Of a DNA stretch of 64,000 nt, positions 26,403-34,506 are shown piece by piece. Made by a program: the position numbers and the translations under genes. Each line of letters starts with the position of its first letter. Within the stretch, counting starts at the first letter, position 1. This DNA is from Winogradskya consettensis (GTDB taxonomy: Bacteria; Actinomycetota; Actinomycetes; Mycobacteriales; Micromonosporaceae): positions 1 through 64,000 of the forward strand of contig NZ_BOQP01000012.1 of the NCBI RefSeq assembly GCF_018332715.1, in the 5' to 3' direction. A model generated the notes under the pieces. The model ran no database searches. It was given only the letters and a program-made list of their open reading frames with translations, and was not told the DNA's origin.

Positions 26403-26445
26403 GGTTCCCGAGTTGACAGCGCGGGTCCGATTCCCGTCACCGCTC
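26403..26445 (+). repeat. Degenerate copy of the tRNA-Gly 3' half (putative att site)
   Basis: Bases 26403-26440 match tRNA positions 25333-25370 at 34 of 38 positions, followed by CGCTC with one base missing. The copy runs from the anticodon loop to the acceptor 3' end, the segment usually duplicated by tRNA-targeting integrases. It cannot form an acceptor stem, so it is not a tRNA gene. Confidence 0.8.
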
Positions 26446-26446
26446 C

Positions 26447-26631
26447 AAGCACAGAAGCCCTGTTGCCGGTCGGGTCATCGCCCCTCTCGGCCTGCTTCAG
26501 GTTGGCCTTCCGGGTTTTGCGGCGGGCTAGCTTCACAGCCTGGTCGAGCGCCCGCGATGCCCTAGCCCGCTTCCCGGTTAGCTTGTCGTCCTCACCGATT
26601 CGGCTATACCGTCGGGTGCCGGAATTCAGCT
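26447..26631 (-). pseudogene. Possible gene remnant
   Basis: On the minus strand the frame after TAG (26632) stays open and reads a basic helical sequence (KLARRKTRKANLKQAER) with fairly GC-rich third positions. It has no start codon near its beginning and runs into the tRNA copy. It may be a fragment of an integrated element's gene. Weak evidence. Confidence 0.2.
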
Positions 26632-27046
26632 AGAGGCCGTGCTGTTGGAGGGCATTCACCAGTGCTTCCGCTCGTGCGACCGATGCCCGTGCCACGGAGT
26701 TTGTGCAGTACCCGCCGTACTGGATCGCCGTCTTGTCTGCCACTAGCTGCTGAAGCTTGGCCGCCAGCCCGTCTGCTCCCTGAACGCGCCTGAGCATTTG
26801 AGACGCCGCTCGGTGGTCCGGATCGCTGGAGCACTCACCGAGCACCGTTCCACAGATCGCATCCGCTGCGGCAATGCCCGAGAGTATGGCGTTGGAGGCA
26901 GCAACCTGTGCCATCTCTGATGGGCCAGGCGCGATGTCCGCCACCTCCAAGCGTTCACGGGCGACGGCGAGGTGCTCCCGGGCTGTCGCGGCACGCTGCT
27001 TGCTGTCGATGGCGTTCATTTCTCGGGTCCGAAGTGGTTTCGGCAT
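26630..27046 (-). CDS. HEPN-domain protein (putative toxin)
   Basis: 138 residues, nearly all helical. It resembles HEPN proteins encoded with nucleotidyltransferases: AATAREHLAVARERLEVAD, then AILSGIAAADAICGTVLG, DPDHRAASQML and the late LVADKTAIQYGGY, close to the KxxxxYG pattern of the group. HEPN toxins are RNases; the canonical R-x4-6-H pair is not clear here, so activity is uncertain. It starts three bases after the stop of the nucleotidyltransferase gene, so the pair is one operon. Predicted role: toxin of a HEPN/MNT type VII-like system. Confidence 0.65.
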   Translation of the reverse strand: MPKPLRTREMNAIDSKQRAATAREHLAVARERLEVADIAPGPSEMAQVAASNAILSGIAAADAICGTVLGECSSDPDHRAASQMLRRVQGADGLAAKLQQLVADKTAIQYGGYCTNSVARASVARAEALVNALQQHGL

Positions 27047-27049
27047 GCG

Positions 27050-27703
27050 TCAGTTTTCTTCCGGTGTGTTCAGTAATTCGGGGCCGTGCACTGTCCGCGC
27101 GTCGCGGCGCCAGGAGTCCACCAGCGCATCGCCGCGCTTGATCAGGTCGTCGCGTTGGCCGGCAGTCAGTAACAACACGTTGACTTGGTTGCCGGTGAAG
27201 GCTCCAACACGCGCCGTGAGTCGTTCGCTAAGCGCTTCTGCCATGTCCGGCGGCGTGGCGTCCGGGACTACCAGCACCAGGTCTATGTCGCTTTCGGCGT
27301 CCGCTGTTCCACGGGCCAACGAACCGAAGACGGCGCACGTCACGTCAGCGTTGTTCCCGGTGGCCTCGGGCCAACCAGCCAGCCCATCGCGGACCGTTTG
27401 ACTGATCTTGGCGTCCAACTGGGCCGGAAAGCCGTTGGCGAAGTCCACGACAGCTTGGATCGCGGGCCACGCCGCATGCTCCCGGTTCGCCTGATATTGG
27501 TATTGCTTGCCGATCCGATCGTTGATGATCGTCCCCACCCCGGCGAGACGGCGCAACGCCACTCGTACGCCCGGAGCGCTGCCTCGGTGGACCAAGCGAA
27601 CGATCGTCGAAGCGGTCATGGGTCGGGATGTCGCCGCAAGAACCCTCAGAATCTGGCCTTCCAGGCTGGGCACAACCGCATCCATCGGGCTGCTGAGATC
27701 CAC
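27050..27703 (-). CDS. Winged-helix nucleotidyltransferase (putative MNT antitoxin)
   Basis: 217 residues. Residues 14-75 look like a winged helix (EGQILRVLAATSRPMTASTIVRLVH). Residues 120-190 form a minimal nucleotidyltransferase domain with VFGSLARGTADAESDIDLVL: Gly127-Ser128 and Asp139/Asp141 supply the metal site. MNT antitoxins AMPylate the HEPN partner. The fused winged helix could also bind the operon's promoter. The GTG follows AGGAGG at seven bases and an AT-rich palindrome lies just upstream. The region is less GC-rich than its neighbours and sits beside a tRNA integration scar. Confidence 0.75.
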   Translation of the reverse strand: MDLSSPMDAVVPSLEGQILRVLAATSRPMTASTIVRLVHRGSAPGVRVALRRLAGVGTIINDRIGKQYQYQANREHAAWPAIQAVVDFANGFPAQLDAKISQTVRDGLAGWPEATGNNADVTCAVFGSLARGTADAESDIDLVLVVPDATPPDMAEALSERLTARVGAFTGNQVNVLLLTAGQRDDLIKRGDALVDSWRRDARTVHGPELLNTPEEN

Positions 27704-27719
27704 AACGCCACCTCCTGTA

Positions 27720-27749
27720 TTAAAAAGTAGCAGATCTGATACTTTTTAA
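27720..27749. promoter_or_regulatory. AT-rich 30-bp palindrome, operator of the HEPN/MNT operon
   Basis: Arms TTAAAAAGTA and TACTTTTTAA are perfectly symmetric around a core containing CAGATCTG; only one base pair (27730/27739) breaks the full 30-base symmetry. It lies 17 bases upstream of the nucleotidyltransferase GTG, next to its AGGAGG. Autoregulation by the winged-helix protein is inferred. Confidence 0.75.
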
Positions 27750-27933
27750 GAAACGCTTTGTTCAGTGAAACCGGCATCCCTCGCTGGTCCTCGCCGCCAA
27801 AGACCCGCCATCGCCACTCAAAGTCGGACCGGCGAGAGTCGCTGCAAGACCCGAACACCAGGTCCAGAGTTCGGTGGTTTTGGTGGTACGGGGATGGACC
27901 ACTTGATCAGTGGGTGGCGTTAGCGTCGGGGTT

Positions 27934-29139
27934 ATGGCCCCACGACGAGGGACCGACCCTGGGGTCGGGGAGCGGATTCGGGCGCGGCGGTTGGGGCGGG
28001 GGTGGAGTGTTCGGTTTGCGGCTAGTCGGGCTGGGGTTTCGCATGCGACCTGGAGTCGGATTGAGCGGGGGCTGCAGGGGGCTGACAACCGGTTCATGTT
28101 GGCGGATATAGCTGGGGCTCTGGAGTGTGCGCCGGTTGATCTTGTTGGGGTGGTGGTGCCGGCGTCCGATCGGGCCACCGCGGCCGCGCGGGGTGGGGTG
28201 CTCGGGTTGCGGCGGGCGCTCATTGATATCGATCTGAGTGAGGCGCCGGCTGGGTCTGCGCCGCCGTTGGCTGAGTTGAAGCGCACTGTTGCTCTTGTCG
28301 AGGCCCTGCACCAGGCGTGTGACTATGCCGGCGCTACTCAGGTGCTGCCGGGGCTGCTGCGGGACCTGCACACGGAGACGGCTGGGCCGGATCATGTGGA
28401 GGCGTTGCGGCTGCTGTGTGATGCGGCTTCCAACGCGTCGTCGGTGTTGCGGAGTTTGGGGTTTCCCGCGGATGCGTGGCTCGGTGCGGAGCGGTGCCGG
28501 GACGCGGCGGAGGCGTCCGGGGACCCGGTGCTGCGGGGGCATGCGGCGTACATATTGGCCAGGGCTTCCATTGCTTGTGGGTCGCATCAGCGGGGGCAGA
28601 CGATCGCTGAGCGAGCCGTGAATCAGCTGGAACAGCACCGTGGGCGGCCGGGGAGACCGGAGACGCTCGGCTCTTTGCATCTGGTTGCCGCGCTGGCCAG
28701 CCGGTGCCGGGACCGGATCGATGACAGCCGGGAGTGGCTGACCGAGGCTGCGGTGCTCGCCCGCCGCACCGGGGAGACCAACACGATGGGGATGTTCTTC
28801 GGACCGACCAACGTGGACATCTGGCGGATGAGTATCGAGGTCGACGATGGCGACCCGGGGCTCGTTGTGGAAATCGCTCAGCGGACCGACGCGGCGAAGA
28901 TCCCGGCCGGGGTGCGGCAGGTCTTCTACTACGCCGACACCGCCCGGGCGTTGGCCCGCATCGGGGGACGGGATCGGGAGGCGATCCGCTACCTGCTCAC
29001 TGCGGAACGGATCGCACCCCAGCACGTACGCACGGCAGCTGAGCTCATCGAGCCCATCCGGGTGCTGCTGGACCGGTCGCGGCGGCAGGCCGGCGGGTCC
29101 GAGCTGCGCGGGTTGTCCGAACGTATGCAAACGAGTTGA
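27934..29139 (+). CDS. XRE-family regulator with TPR-like domain
   Basis: About 401 residues. The N-terminal helix-turn-helix (GERIRARRLGRGWSVRFAA, SHATWSRIERGLQ) is followed by about 300 residues of helical repeats (DPVLRGHAAYILARASIACG, LGSHQ-type and RQVFYYADTARALARIG) resembling TPRs. This layout is common in actinobacterial regulators that sense a small peptide or ligand. GTG 27910 is an in-frame alternative; neither start has a strong ribosome site. Codons use more G-ending Leu and Val than the neighbours. Target unknown. Confidence 0.8.
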   Translation: MAPRRGTDPGVGERIRARRLGRGWSVRFAASRAGVSHATWSRIERGLQGADNRFMLADIAGALECAPVDLVGVVVPASDRATAAARGGVLGLRRALIDIDLSEAPAGSAPPLAELKRTVALVEALHQACDYAGATQVLPGLLRDLHTETAGPDHVEALRLLCDAASNASSVLRSLGFPADAWLGAERCRDAAEASGDPVLRGHAAYILARASIACGSHQRGQTIAERAVNQLEQHRGRPGRPETLGSLHLVAALASRCRDRIDDSREWLTEAAVLARRTGETNTMGMFFGPTNVDIWRMSIEVDDGDPGLVVEIAQRTDAAKIPAGVRQVFYYADTARALARIGGRDREAIRYLLTAERIAPQHVRTAAELIEPIRVLLDRSRRQAGGSELRGLSERMQTS

Positions 29140-29263
29140 TCGGAGGCCCGTGTCAGCTCGGTGTCGGCCTCGTGTCTGCGGTCCACGTCAGTCTTTCGGG
29201 TGTCAGGAAGCGGGCCGGGATCAACCCCGGTGACGTTCACAGCTTCGATCCGAATGGGCCATC

Positions 29264-30391
29264 ATGCGTACTTCTGTCACGATCATCGGCGCCGGGCTCG
29301 GCGGGCTCACCCTGGCCCGGGTTCTGCACGTTCACGGCATCCGGGCCACCGTCTACGAGGCGGAAGCGTCTCCGACCGCTCGTGCGCAGGGCGGGATGCT
29401 CGACATCCATGACTACAACGGGCAGCTTGCCGTCGAGGCCGCCGGACTGCTGGACGAGTTCCGTGGGCTCGTTCTGGAGGGGCGGCAGGCGATGCGGATC
29501 CTCGACCGCGAGGGAACTGTGCTGTTCGAGAAGGAGGACGACGGCACCGGTGGACGTCCCGAGGTCCAGCGCGGTGAGCTGCGCAGGATGCTGCTCGATT
29601 CGCTGTCGGCCGGGACCGTTCAGTGGGGTCGTAAGGTCACCGGCGTCCGCTCCCTCGGCGAGGGCCGTCACGAGGTGACCTTCGCCGATGGCACCAGCAC
29701 GGTGACGAGCCTGGTGGTGGGTGCTGACGGCGCGTGGTCCCGGGTGCGGCCGCTGGTGTCGAGCGCGCAGCCCTCGTACACAGGTGAGTCTTTTGTTGAG
29801 ACCTTTCTGCACGACGCGGACAAGCGTCATCCCGCCGCCGCGGAGGCCGTCGGGGGTGGAACGTTGGCCACGGCCGGCGAAAACCCGACCATCAACGCCC
29901 ACCGGGAGCGCGATTCGACCCTGCACACCTATGTCATGGTCAGCAAGCCGCAGGAGTGGTTCGCCGGCATCGACTTCACGGACGCGGGTGCGGTCGCCGC
30001 CTGGGTGGAGCGGGAGTTCAGCGGTTGGGCACCAGAACTCACCGCGCTGATCACCGAAAGTGACGTTCCGCCGGTGCTGCGCCCCCTCTTCGCCCTGCCG
30101 ATCGGGCACCGGTGGGATCGGGTGGCGGGGGTGACCCTCATCGGTGACGCCGCCCATCTTTCGGCTCCAGACGGCGAGGGTGCCAACAACGCGATGCTCG
30201 ACGGCGCCGAGCTCGGTAAGGCCATCGCCGGGCACCCCGGTGACGTCGAAACCGCGCTCGCGGAATTTGAGCAGGCAATGTTCGCTCGCAGCGCCGTGCC
30301 CACCGACCACGCCAAATTCTTCGAGCACCTCTTCGGGGACAACGCGCCACCCCCGCGTCTGATCGAGATGTTCACCGAGCAGACCCGGTAG
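29264..30391 (+). CDS. TetX-like FAD-dependent monooxygenase
   Basis: 375 residues, class A flavoprotein hydroxylase. FAD motifs: GAGLGGLTLAR (residues 9-14 core), the DG motif VVGADGAWSRVR and the GD motif LIGDAAHLSAPDGEGAN near residue 293. The N-terminal QGGMLDIHDYNGQLA and the late NAMLDGAELGKAI match TetX and related antibiotic- or aromatic-modifying monooxygenases. Substrate unknown; intrinsic antibiotic tolerance is possible but unproven. It is 27 bases upstream of the threonine aldolase gene and probably cotranscribed. Confidence 0.88.
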   Translation: MRTSVTIIGAGLGGLTLARVLHVHGIRATVYEAEASPTARAQGGMLDIHDYNGQLAVEAAGLLDEFRGLVLEGRQAMRILDREGTVLFEKEDDGTGGRPEVQRGELRRMLLDSLSAGTVQWGRKVTGVRSLGEGRHEVTFADGTSTVTSLVVGADGAWSRVRPLVSSAQPSYTGESFVETFLHDADKRHPAAAEAVGGGTLATAGENPTINAHRERDSTLHTYVMVSKPQEWFAGIDFTDAGAVAAWVEREFSGWAPELTALITESDVPPVLRPLFALPIGHRWDRVAGVTLIGDAAHLSAPDGEGANNAMLDGAELGKAIAGHPGDVETALAEFEQAMFARSAVPTDHAKFFEHLFGDNAPPPRLIEMFTEQTR

Positions 30392-30418
30392 GAGCACAGG
30401 GCCGGTTACTCTGCCGCG

Positions 30419-31492
30419 GTGGATCAGCTTCATGACACCGGATACCGGGGCTTTGCCAGCGACAACTACGCCGGAGCGCATCCCGAGGTTCTCGCGGCGA
30501 TCAGCACGGCCAACGGCGGACACCAGGTGTCGTACGGCGCCGACGCCTACACCCAGCGCCTGCTCGAGGTCACCCGCGAGCACTTCGGCGATCAGGCCGA
30601 GGTGTTCCCGGTGTTCAACGGGACGGGCGCGAACGTCACGGCGTTGACGAGCCTGGTGCCGCGGTGGGGTGCGGTCATCGCGACGAGCACGGCGCACATC
30701 CACACCGACGAGAACGGGGCGCCCGAACGGATCGGTGGGCTGAAGCTGCTGACGGTCCCCACTCCGGACGGGAAGCTGACCCCTGAGCTCATCGACCGGG
30801 AGGCCTGGGGCTGGGGTGACGAGCACCGCGCGCAGCCTCTGGTCGCCAGCATCACCCAGACCACCGAGCTGGGCACGCTCTACACCCCCGCCGAGATTCG
30901 GGCGATCGCGGAGCACGTCCACGCCAAGGGGATGACGCTGCACATGGACGGTGCCCGGATCGCCAACGCGGCCGCGGCTCTGGGGATGCCGTTGCGGGAA
31001 TTCACCACCGATGCGGGTGTCGACATTCTCAGCTTCGGCGGCACCAAGAACGGCATCCTCTACGGCGAGGCGATCGTCGCGCTGACCCCGGGAGCCGCCG
31101 ACGGGCTCGTCTACCTCCGCAAGATGAACATGCAGCTGGCATCGAAGATGCGTTTTGTCAGCGCACAGCTCCTGGCGCTCTTCGAGAACGATCTGTATCT
31201 GCGCTCGGCCAGCCACGCCAACGCGATGGCTGCCCGGCTGCGGGCGGCGCTCGACGAGGCTGTCGCCGCCGGGAAGATCACCGGGCTGAGTTTCAGCCAG
31301 CCCACGCAGGCCAATGCCGTCTTCGCCGAGCTGCCCAACGACGCGGCGGACCGCATCCGCGAGAAGTTCCGCTTCTACGACTGGGATCGGGCAGCAGGTC
31401 AGGTCCGCTGGATGACCTCCTTCGACACCACCGAGGCCGACGTCGACGCCTTCGTCACCACGATCTGCCAGGAAGTCGCCGCAGTCCGGTAG
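30419..31492 (+). CDS. Low-specificity L-threonine aldolase family enzyme
   Basis: 357 residues, PLP fold type I. Key segments: FASDNYAGAHPEVLAAI, VFPVFNGTGANVTAL, LHMDGARIANAA with the PLP-contacting Asp, and DILSFGGTKNG with the Schiff-base Lys at about residue 210. It cleaves threonine or allo-threonine to glycine and acetaldehyde; other beta-hydroxy amino acids are possible. It follows the monooxygenase gene closely. A 21-base tandem duplication spans its stop codon. Confidence 0.88.
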   Translation: MDQLHDTGYRGFASDNYAGAHPEVLAAISTANGGHQVSYGADAYTQRLLEVTREHFGDQAEVFPVFNGTGANVTALTSLVPRWGAVIATSTAHIHTDENGAPERIGGLKLLTVPTPDGKLTPELIDREAWGWGDEHRAQPLVASITQTTELGTLYTPAEIRAIAEHVHAKGMTLHMDGARIANAAAALGMPLREFTTDAGVDILSFGGTKNGILYGEAIVALTPGAADGLVYLRKMNMQLASKMRFVSAQLLALFENDLYLRSASHANAMAARLRAALDEAVAAGKITGLSFSQPTQANAVFAELPNDAADRIREKFRFYDWDRAAGQVRWMTSFDTTEADVDAFVTTICQEVAAVR

Positions 31493-31510
31493 GAAGTCGC
31501 CGCAGTCCGG
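31470..31510 (+). repeat. 21-bp tandem duplication across a stop codon
   Basis: AGGAAGTCGCCGCAGTCCGG occurs at 31470-31489 and again at 31491-31510, with one base (T of TAG) between. The duplication copies the last codons of the threonine aldolase gene after its stop. Confidence 0.9.
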
Positions 31511-31598
31511 CAGAGGCTCGGTGTGGACCAAAACGGCGGAGTTGGAAACGTGCGCACGGCACACTGACCAACGGACCGTGGAGCCGGAAGGAACGAAT

Positions 31599-31781
31599 GT
31601 GGATCTCACGTGGGCAGACCTCGCAGAACCCGTCGTCGGAGGATTGGCCGCCATCCTCGGCGTTTACCTGACGGAGGAAGCGCTGCAGGCCCTGCGCGGA
31701 CGGGTCCCTGGCCGCTGGAACCACAACCGCACCTTCCTGCTCCCCCGCACCAAGAAACCCGCCGAAGACCAAGCGAACTGA
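31599..31781 (+). CDS. Small hypothetical protein, 60 residues
   Basis: GTG start preceded by GGAAGGAA at six bases. It reads MDLTWADLAEPVVGGLAAI, with a moderately hydrophobic stretch (VVGGLAAILGVYL), followed by a basic part ending in KKPAEDQAN. No known domain. Translation is supported only by the ribosome site and codon pattern. It may be cotranscribed with the threonine aldolase gene, 106 bases upstream. Confidence 0.5.
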   Translation: MDLTWADLAEPVVGGLAAILGVYLTEEALQALRGRVPGRWNHNRTFLLPRTKKPAEDQAN

Positions 31782-31795
31782 CGGAGCTGTAAGGC

Positions 31796-32236
31796 TCACA
31801 GCGGCGCCGTGGAGCCGGCGTCGAGCAGTTCGCCCACGTTGTCGATGCCCGTGCGGATGAGGGCGCCGTATTCGTCGCCCGGCAACGCGGTGACCAGGCG
31901 AGCGGCCTCGGCCAGGTGTTGCTCTGCCGGGGCACGCTCGCCGAGACGCCGGTGGGCGTCGGCCAGGTTGAGGTGGAGAGAGGGCAGAAAGGCGTGGGCG
32001 CGCTCGTCACCGAGGCCGGCCATCGCAGCCAGGGCGCGTTGGTCCCACATCAGCTCGTCGGCGACAGACTCCTGAAGATCCGCCAGATAGTGGGCGATGC
32101 TTGCCCGGTGCATGGGGTCACCGGCCGGCCCTACCTCGGTCCAGAGCTCCTGCAGGGCCGCACGAGCCGGACCCTTAGCGCCGGCTCGGCCCGCATTGAC
32201 GGCTTCGGTCAGTTTTTCCAGGGTTGGCGCTGTCAT
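31796..32236 (-). CDS. Tetratricopeptide-like hypothetical protein
   Basis: 146 residues, helical. The LHLNLADAHRRLGERAPAEQHL and ERAHAFLPSLHLNLA segments look like TPR helices, and HRASIAHYLADLQESV is a conserved-looking motif. Actinobacterial genomes carry similar small proteins, but I cannot give a function. No signal peptide. The next minus-strand gene starts upstream with a 40-base gap, so the two may form an operon. Confidence 0.65.
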   Translation of the reverse strand: MTAPTLEKLTEAVNAGRAGAKGPARAALQELWTEVGPAGDPMHRASIAHYLADLQESVADELMWDQRALAAMAGLGDERAHAFLPSLHLNLADAHRRLGERAPAEQHLAEAARLVTALPGDEYGALIRTGIDNVGELLDAGSTAPL

Positions 32237-32276
32237 GCGTTCAGCCTGCTGCCTCCACTAACTGGAGAGTCAAGCG

Positions 32277-32606
32277 TCAGGCGTCCCGGGTGCGGCGGAA
32301 TTCTTCTTTGAGTTGCTCGCGGCGGAGGTGGTCGGCCATACGCCAGGCGGCCATGTCGGTTTCGGAGCGGCGGTGCAGTTCGGCGTACGCGTCGAAGGCC
32401 GGCTCCACCTTCTCGAGATAACGGACGACGTCCTGCATCGGGACCTTGCGGGCGAGCAGGTGCAGCAGCACGTCGCCGGGGTGGCGCAGGCCGCCGACGA
32501 CGTCCGAGCCGCGGGTGACGGTCAGCTCGCCGTCGGACCAGTGCAGGTAGAGGCTGTATTGCCCGCCTGCGTGTTCGATGTGTACGTCAACTACGGATCC
32601 GGCCAC
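32277..32606 (-). CDS. Hypothetical protein, 109 residues
   Basis: The N-terminal half is beta-rich (VVDVHIEHAGGQYSLYLHWS) and the C-terminal half is charged and helical (RRSETDMAAWRMADHLRREQLKEEF). No domain recognised, no membrane segment. It lies between a TPR-like gene and a secreted-protein gene on the same strand. Unknown. Confidence 0.6.
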   Translation of the reverse strand: MAGSVVDVHIEHAGGQYSLYLHWSDGELTVTRGSDVVGGLRHPGDVLLHLLARKVPMQDVVRYLEKVEPAFDAYAELHRRSETDMAAWRMADHLRREQLKEEFRRTRDA

Positions 32607-32637
32607 GTACTCAGCCTATGAGACAACGGTCGATGGG

Positions 32638-33474
32638 TCAGTCGATGGAGAGGAAGACGTTGTCGATCTGGCCGGCGTACTGGTCGTTTCCCCTGTTGGC
32701 ACCCTTGCCACCGATGCGCAGTGGCGCCGGGTTGGCGATCGAGAGGCCGGGCGGGATCGGCACCGATGCCTGCTCCACACCGTCCACAGTCAACTTCAAA
32801 GCAGACGCCTCGCGGGTGCAGGCCAGGTCGTGCCAGGTTCCGTCGGCCACGTCCAGCTGCGGTTCGGCGCGGTAGATCCTGTTGCGGCCGGTGATCACGC
32901 AGCTCGGGTGGCCTTTGTCGTGGTCGACCTGCACCTTGAACTGGCTGCCGCCGCCGACCGAGTAGCCCTTCTGGACGATGTTCGCGCCGTCGGCGAGGTC
33001 CGCGTGGGTCATCAAGATCGACGCGCCGTAGCGCAGCGGGCGGGTTCCCGGGTTCAGGTTGTCGTCGCGTACGCCCTCGAGGATCGCTCGCGGGCAGTTG
33101 GCGTCCGGCACCGATGTGCAGCGCGCCGGGTACTGCACGGCTAGGCCCGTACCCTGCGGAGTCAGGCTCAGTGCGCCGCCGTTCTGGCCCACGGGCGTCA
33201 GTTCGTAGCCGCCGTGCACGTCGGTGATCGGCCGGGACACGCCGCCGTCGAAGGTGTAGCGGATCGACACCGGTGCCGCTGCCACGCCGACATCACCGGC
33301 AGCCAGGACGTCAACCACCCCGGGAACCGAGGTCAGGACGCCCGGTGCCGGGACCGAGGCCAGGCGGGGCGCGGTGTCACCACGCGGGAAGAAGTACGCG
33401 GCCGTGAACACGCCGGTAGCGAGGACAGCGATGGCCAGGAGTGCCACGAACAAGGTCCGACGATTGACACGCAT
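32638..33474 (-). CDS. Secreted or anchored LamG-like protein
   Basis: 278 residues. An N-terminal hydrophobic segment (TLFVALLAIAVLATGVFTAAYF) acts as signal anchor. The rest resembles a concanavalin-like (LamG/Laminin_G_3) beta-sandwich: IRYTFDGG near residue 70, ASILMTHADLADGANIVQKG, WHDLACTREASALKLTVDGVEQ and a final IDNVFLSID strand. Such domains bind sugars or proteins outside the cell. Several Cys could form disulfides. Partner unknown. Confidence 0.75.
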   Translation of the reverse strand: MRVNRRTLFVALLAIAVLATGVFTAAYFFPRGDTAPRLASVPAPGVLTSVPGVVDVLAAGDVGVAAAPVSIRYTFDGGVSRPITDVHGGYELTPVGQNGGALSLTPQGTGLAVQYPARCTSVPDANCPRAILEGVRDDNLNPGTRPLRYGASILMTHADLADGANIVQKGYSVGGGSQFKVQVDHDKGHPSCVITGRNRIYRAEPQLDVADGTWHDLACTREASALKLTVDGVEQASVPIPPGLSIANPAPLRIGGKGANRGNDQYAGQIDNVFLSID

Positions 33475-33492
33475 CCAGACCTAACGAAACGA

Positions 33493-34506
33493 TCAACTCG
33501 GGGGTTCGCCCACCACGGCGTGCAGGACGTCGTCCAGCGCGATCACGCCGAGCGGGCGGCGCCCATCGCTGACCAGGACGATGTGCCGCCGGTCACGCCG
33601 CATGGTCAGCAGCAGGTCGGCCAGGTTTCGCTCCGGGGGCACCACCGCGAGCGGCCGGATCAGCTCCGCGGGGATCGGCTCGCCGCGTTCGGCGCCGGCA
33701 TAACCCAGGACATCCTTGACGTGTACGAATCCGAGCACCCGCCGTGACTCGCGCTGCACCACCGGAAAACGGGACCGGCCGCTGCGGGTGGCCACCGCCT
33801 CGATCGCCGCGGGCGTCGCGTCGTCCGCCACCGTGGTGACACCCGACCAGGGTTTCACCAGGTCACCGGCCTTGCGCTCGTTGAGCCCGAGGGCCGCGTG
33901 GATCCGCTCGTACTGCTCGGTTCCCAGCAGCCCCTCGGCGCGGGCCTGGGTGACCATGCCGGCCAGCTCCTCGGCCGTGAACACCGTCTTGACCGCGTCG
34001 GTGGCCTCGATCTTCCACAGCGACAACACCAGGCGGGAAGCCCAGCGCATCGCGGTGAGCAGCGGCCGGGTCGCCGTACAGAAAGCAAGCATGAAAGGCC
34101 CGAGAACCAGCGCGGAGCGTTCCGGGCCGGCCAGGGTGATGTTCTTCGGGACCATCTCGCCGATCACCGTGTGCAGGAAGACCACGACGACCAGGGCGAG
34201 CACGAAGGCGACCGGATGCTGCGCGTTCTCGGGCAGGCCCGCCGCGGCGAACGGCCCCTCCAGCAGGTGCGCGAGCGCGGGCTCGGTGACCGCGCCCAAC
34301 GCGAGCGAGCAGATCGTGATGCCGAGCTGGGCACCGGCGATCATCAACGGGATCTGGTTCATCGCGGAGAGCGCCCAGCGGGCCGGCCGGGAGGTCTCGG
34401 CGAGGGGCTCCAGCGCCGTACGCCGAGACGCGATCAACGCGAACTCACCGCCGACAAAAAGCGCGTTACCCAGCAACAACACGATTGTGACCAGCACTTC
34501 AGTCAT
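33493..34506 (-). CDS. CNNM/CorC-family membrane protein (second of pair)
   Basis: 337 residues. An N-terminal CNNM (DUF21) membrane domain with three to four segments (VLVTIVLLLGNALFVGGEFALIAS; IPLMIAGAQLGITICSLALG; VAFVLALVVVVFLHTVIGEMVPKN) is followed by two CBS domains (RSRFPVVQRESRRVLGFVHVKDVLG; RRHIVLVSDGRRPLGVIALDDVLHAVVG). The family transports or regulates Mg2+/Co2+. It lacks the C-terminal CorC domain found in its partner. Its ATG overlaps the stop of the upstream paralogue by eight bases, so the two are coupled. Confidence 0.9.
   Translation of the reverse strand: MTEVLVTIVLLLGNALFVGGEFALIASRRTALEPLAETSRPARWALSAMNQIPLMIAGAQLGITICSLALGAVTEPALAHLLEGPFAAAGLPENAQHPVAFVLALVVVVFLHTVIGEMVPKNITLAGPERSALVLGPFMLAFCTATRPLLTAMRWASRLVLSLWKIEATDAVKTVFTAEELAGMVTQARAEGLLGTEQYERIHAALGLNERKAGDLVKPWSGVTTVADDATPAAIEAVATRSGRSRFPVVQRESRRVLGFVHVKDVLGYAGAERGEPIPAELIRPLAVVPPERNLADLLLTMRRDRRHIVLVSDGRRPLGVIALDDVLHAVVGEPPS

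Noticed and set aside
26403..26445. A second tRNA-Gly gene
   Set aside because: Only the 3' half is present, with a missing base in the acceptor strand, so it cannot fold as a tRNA.
27758..28111. 117-codon plus-strand frame starting MFSETGIPRWSSPP
   Set aside because: It overlaps the XRE-TPR gene in another frame, turns into Gly/Arg-rich shadow sequence and has no ribosome site.
29237..31654. 805-codon minus-strand frame
   Set aside because: It is antisense to the monooxygenase and threonine aldolase genes, which show full family motifs.
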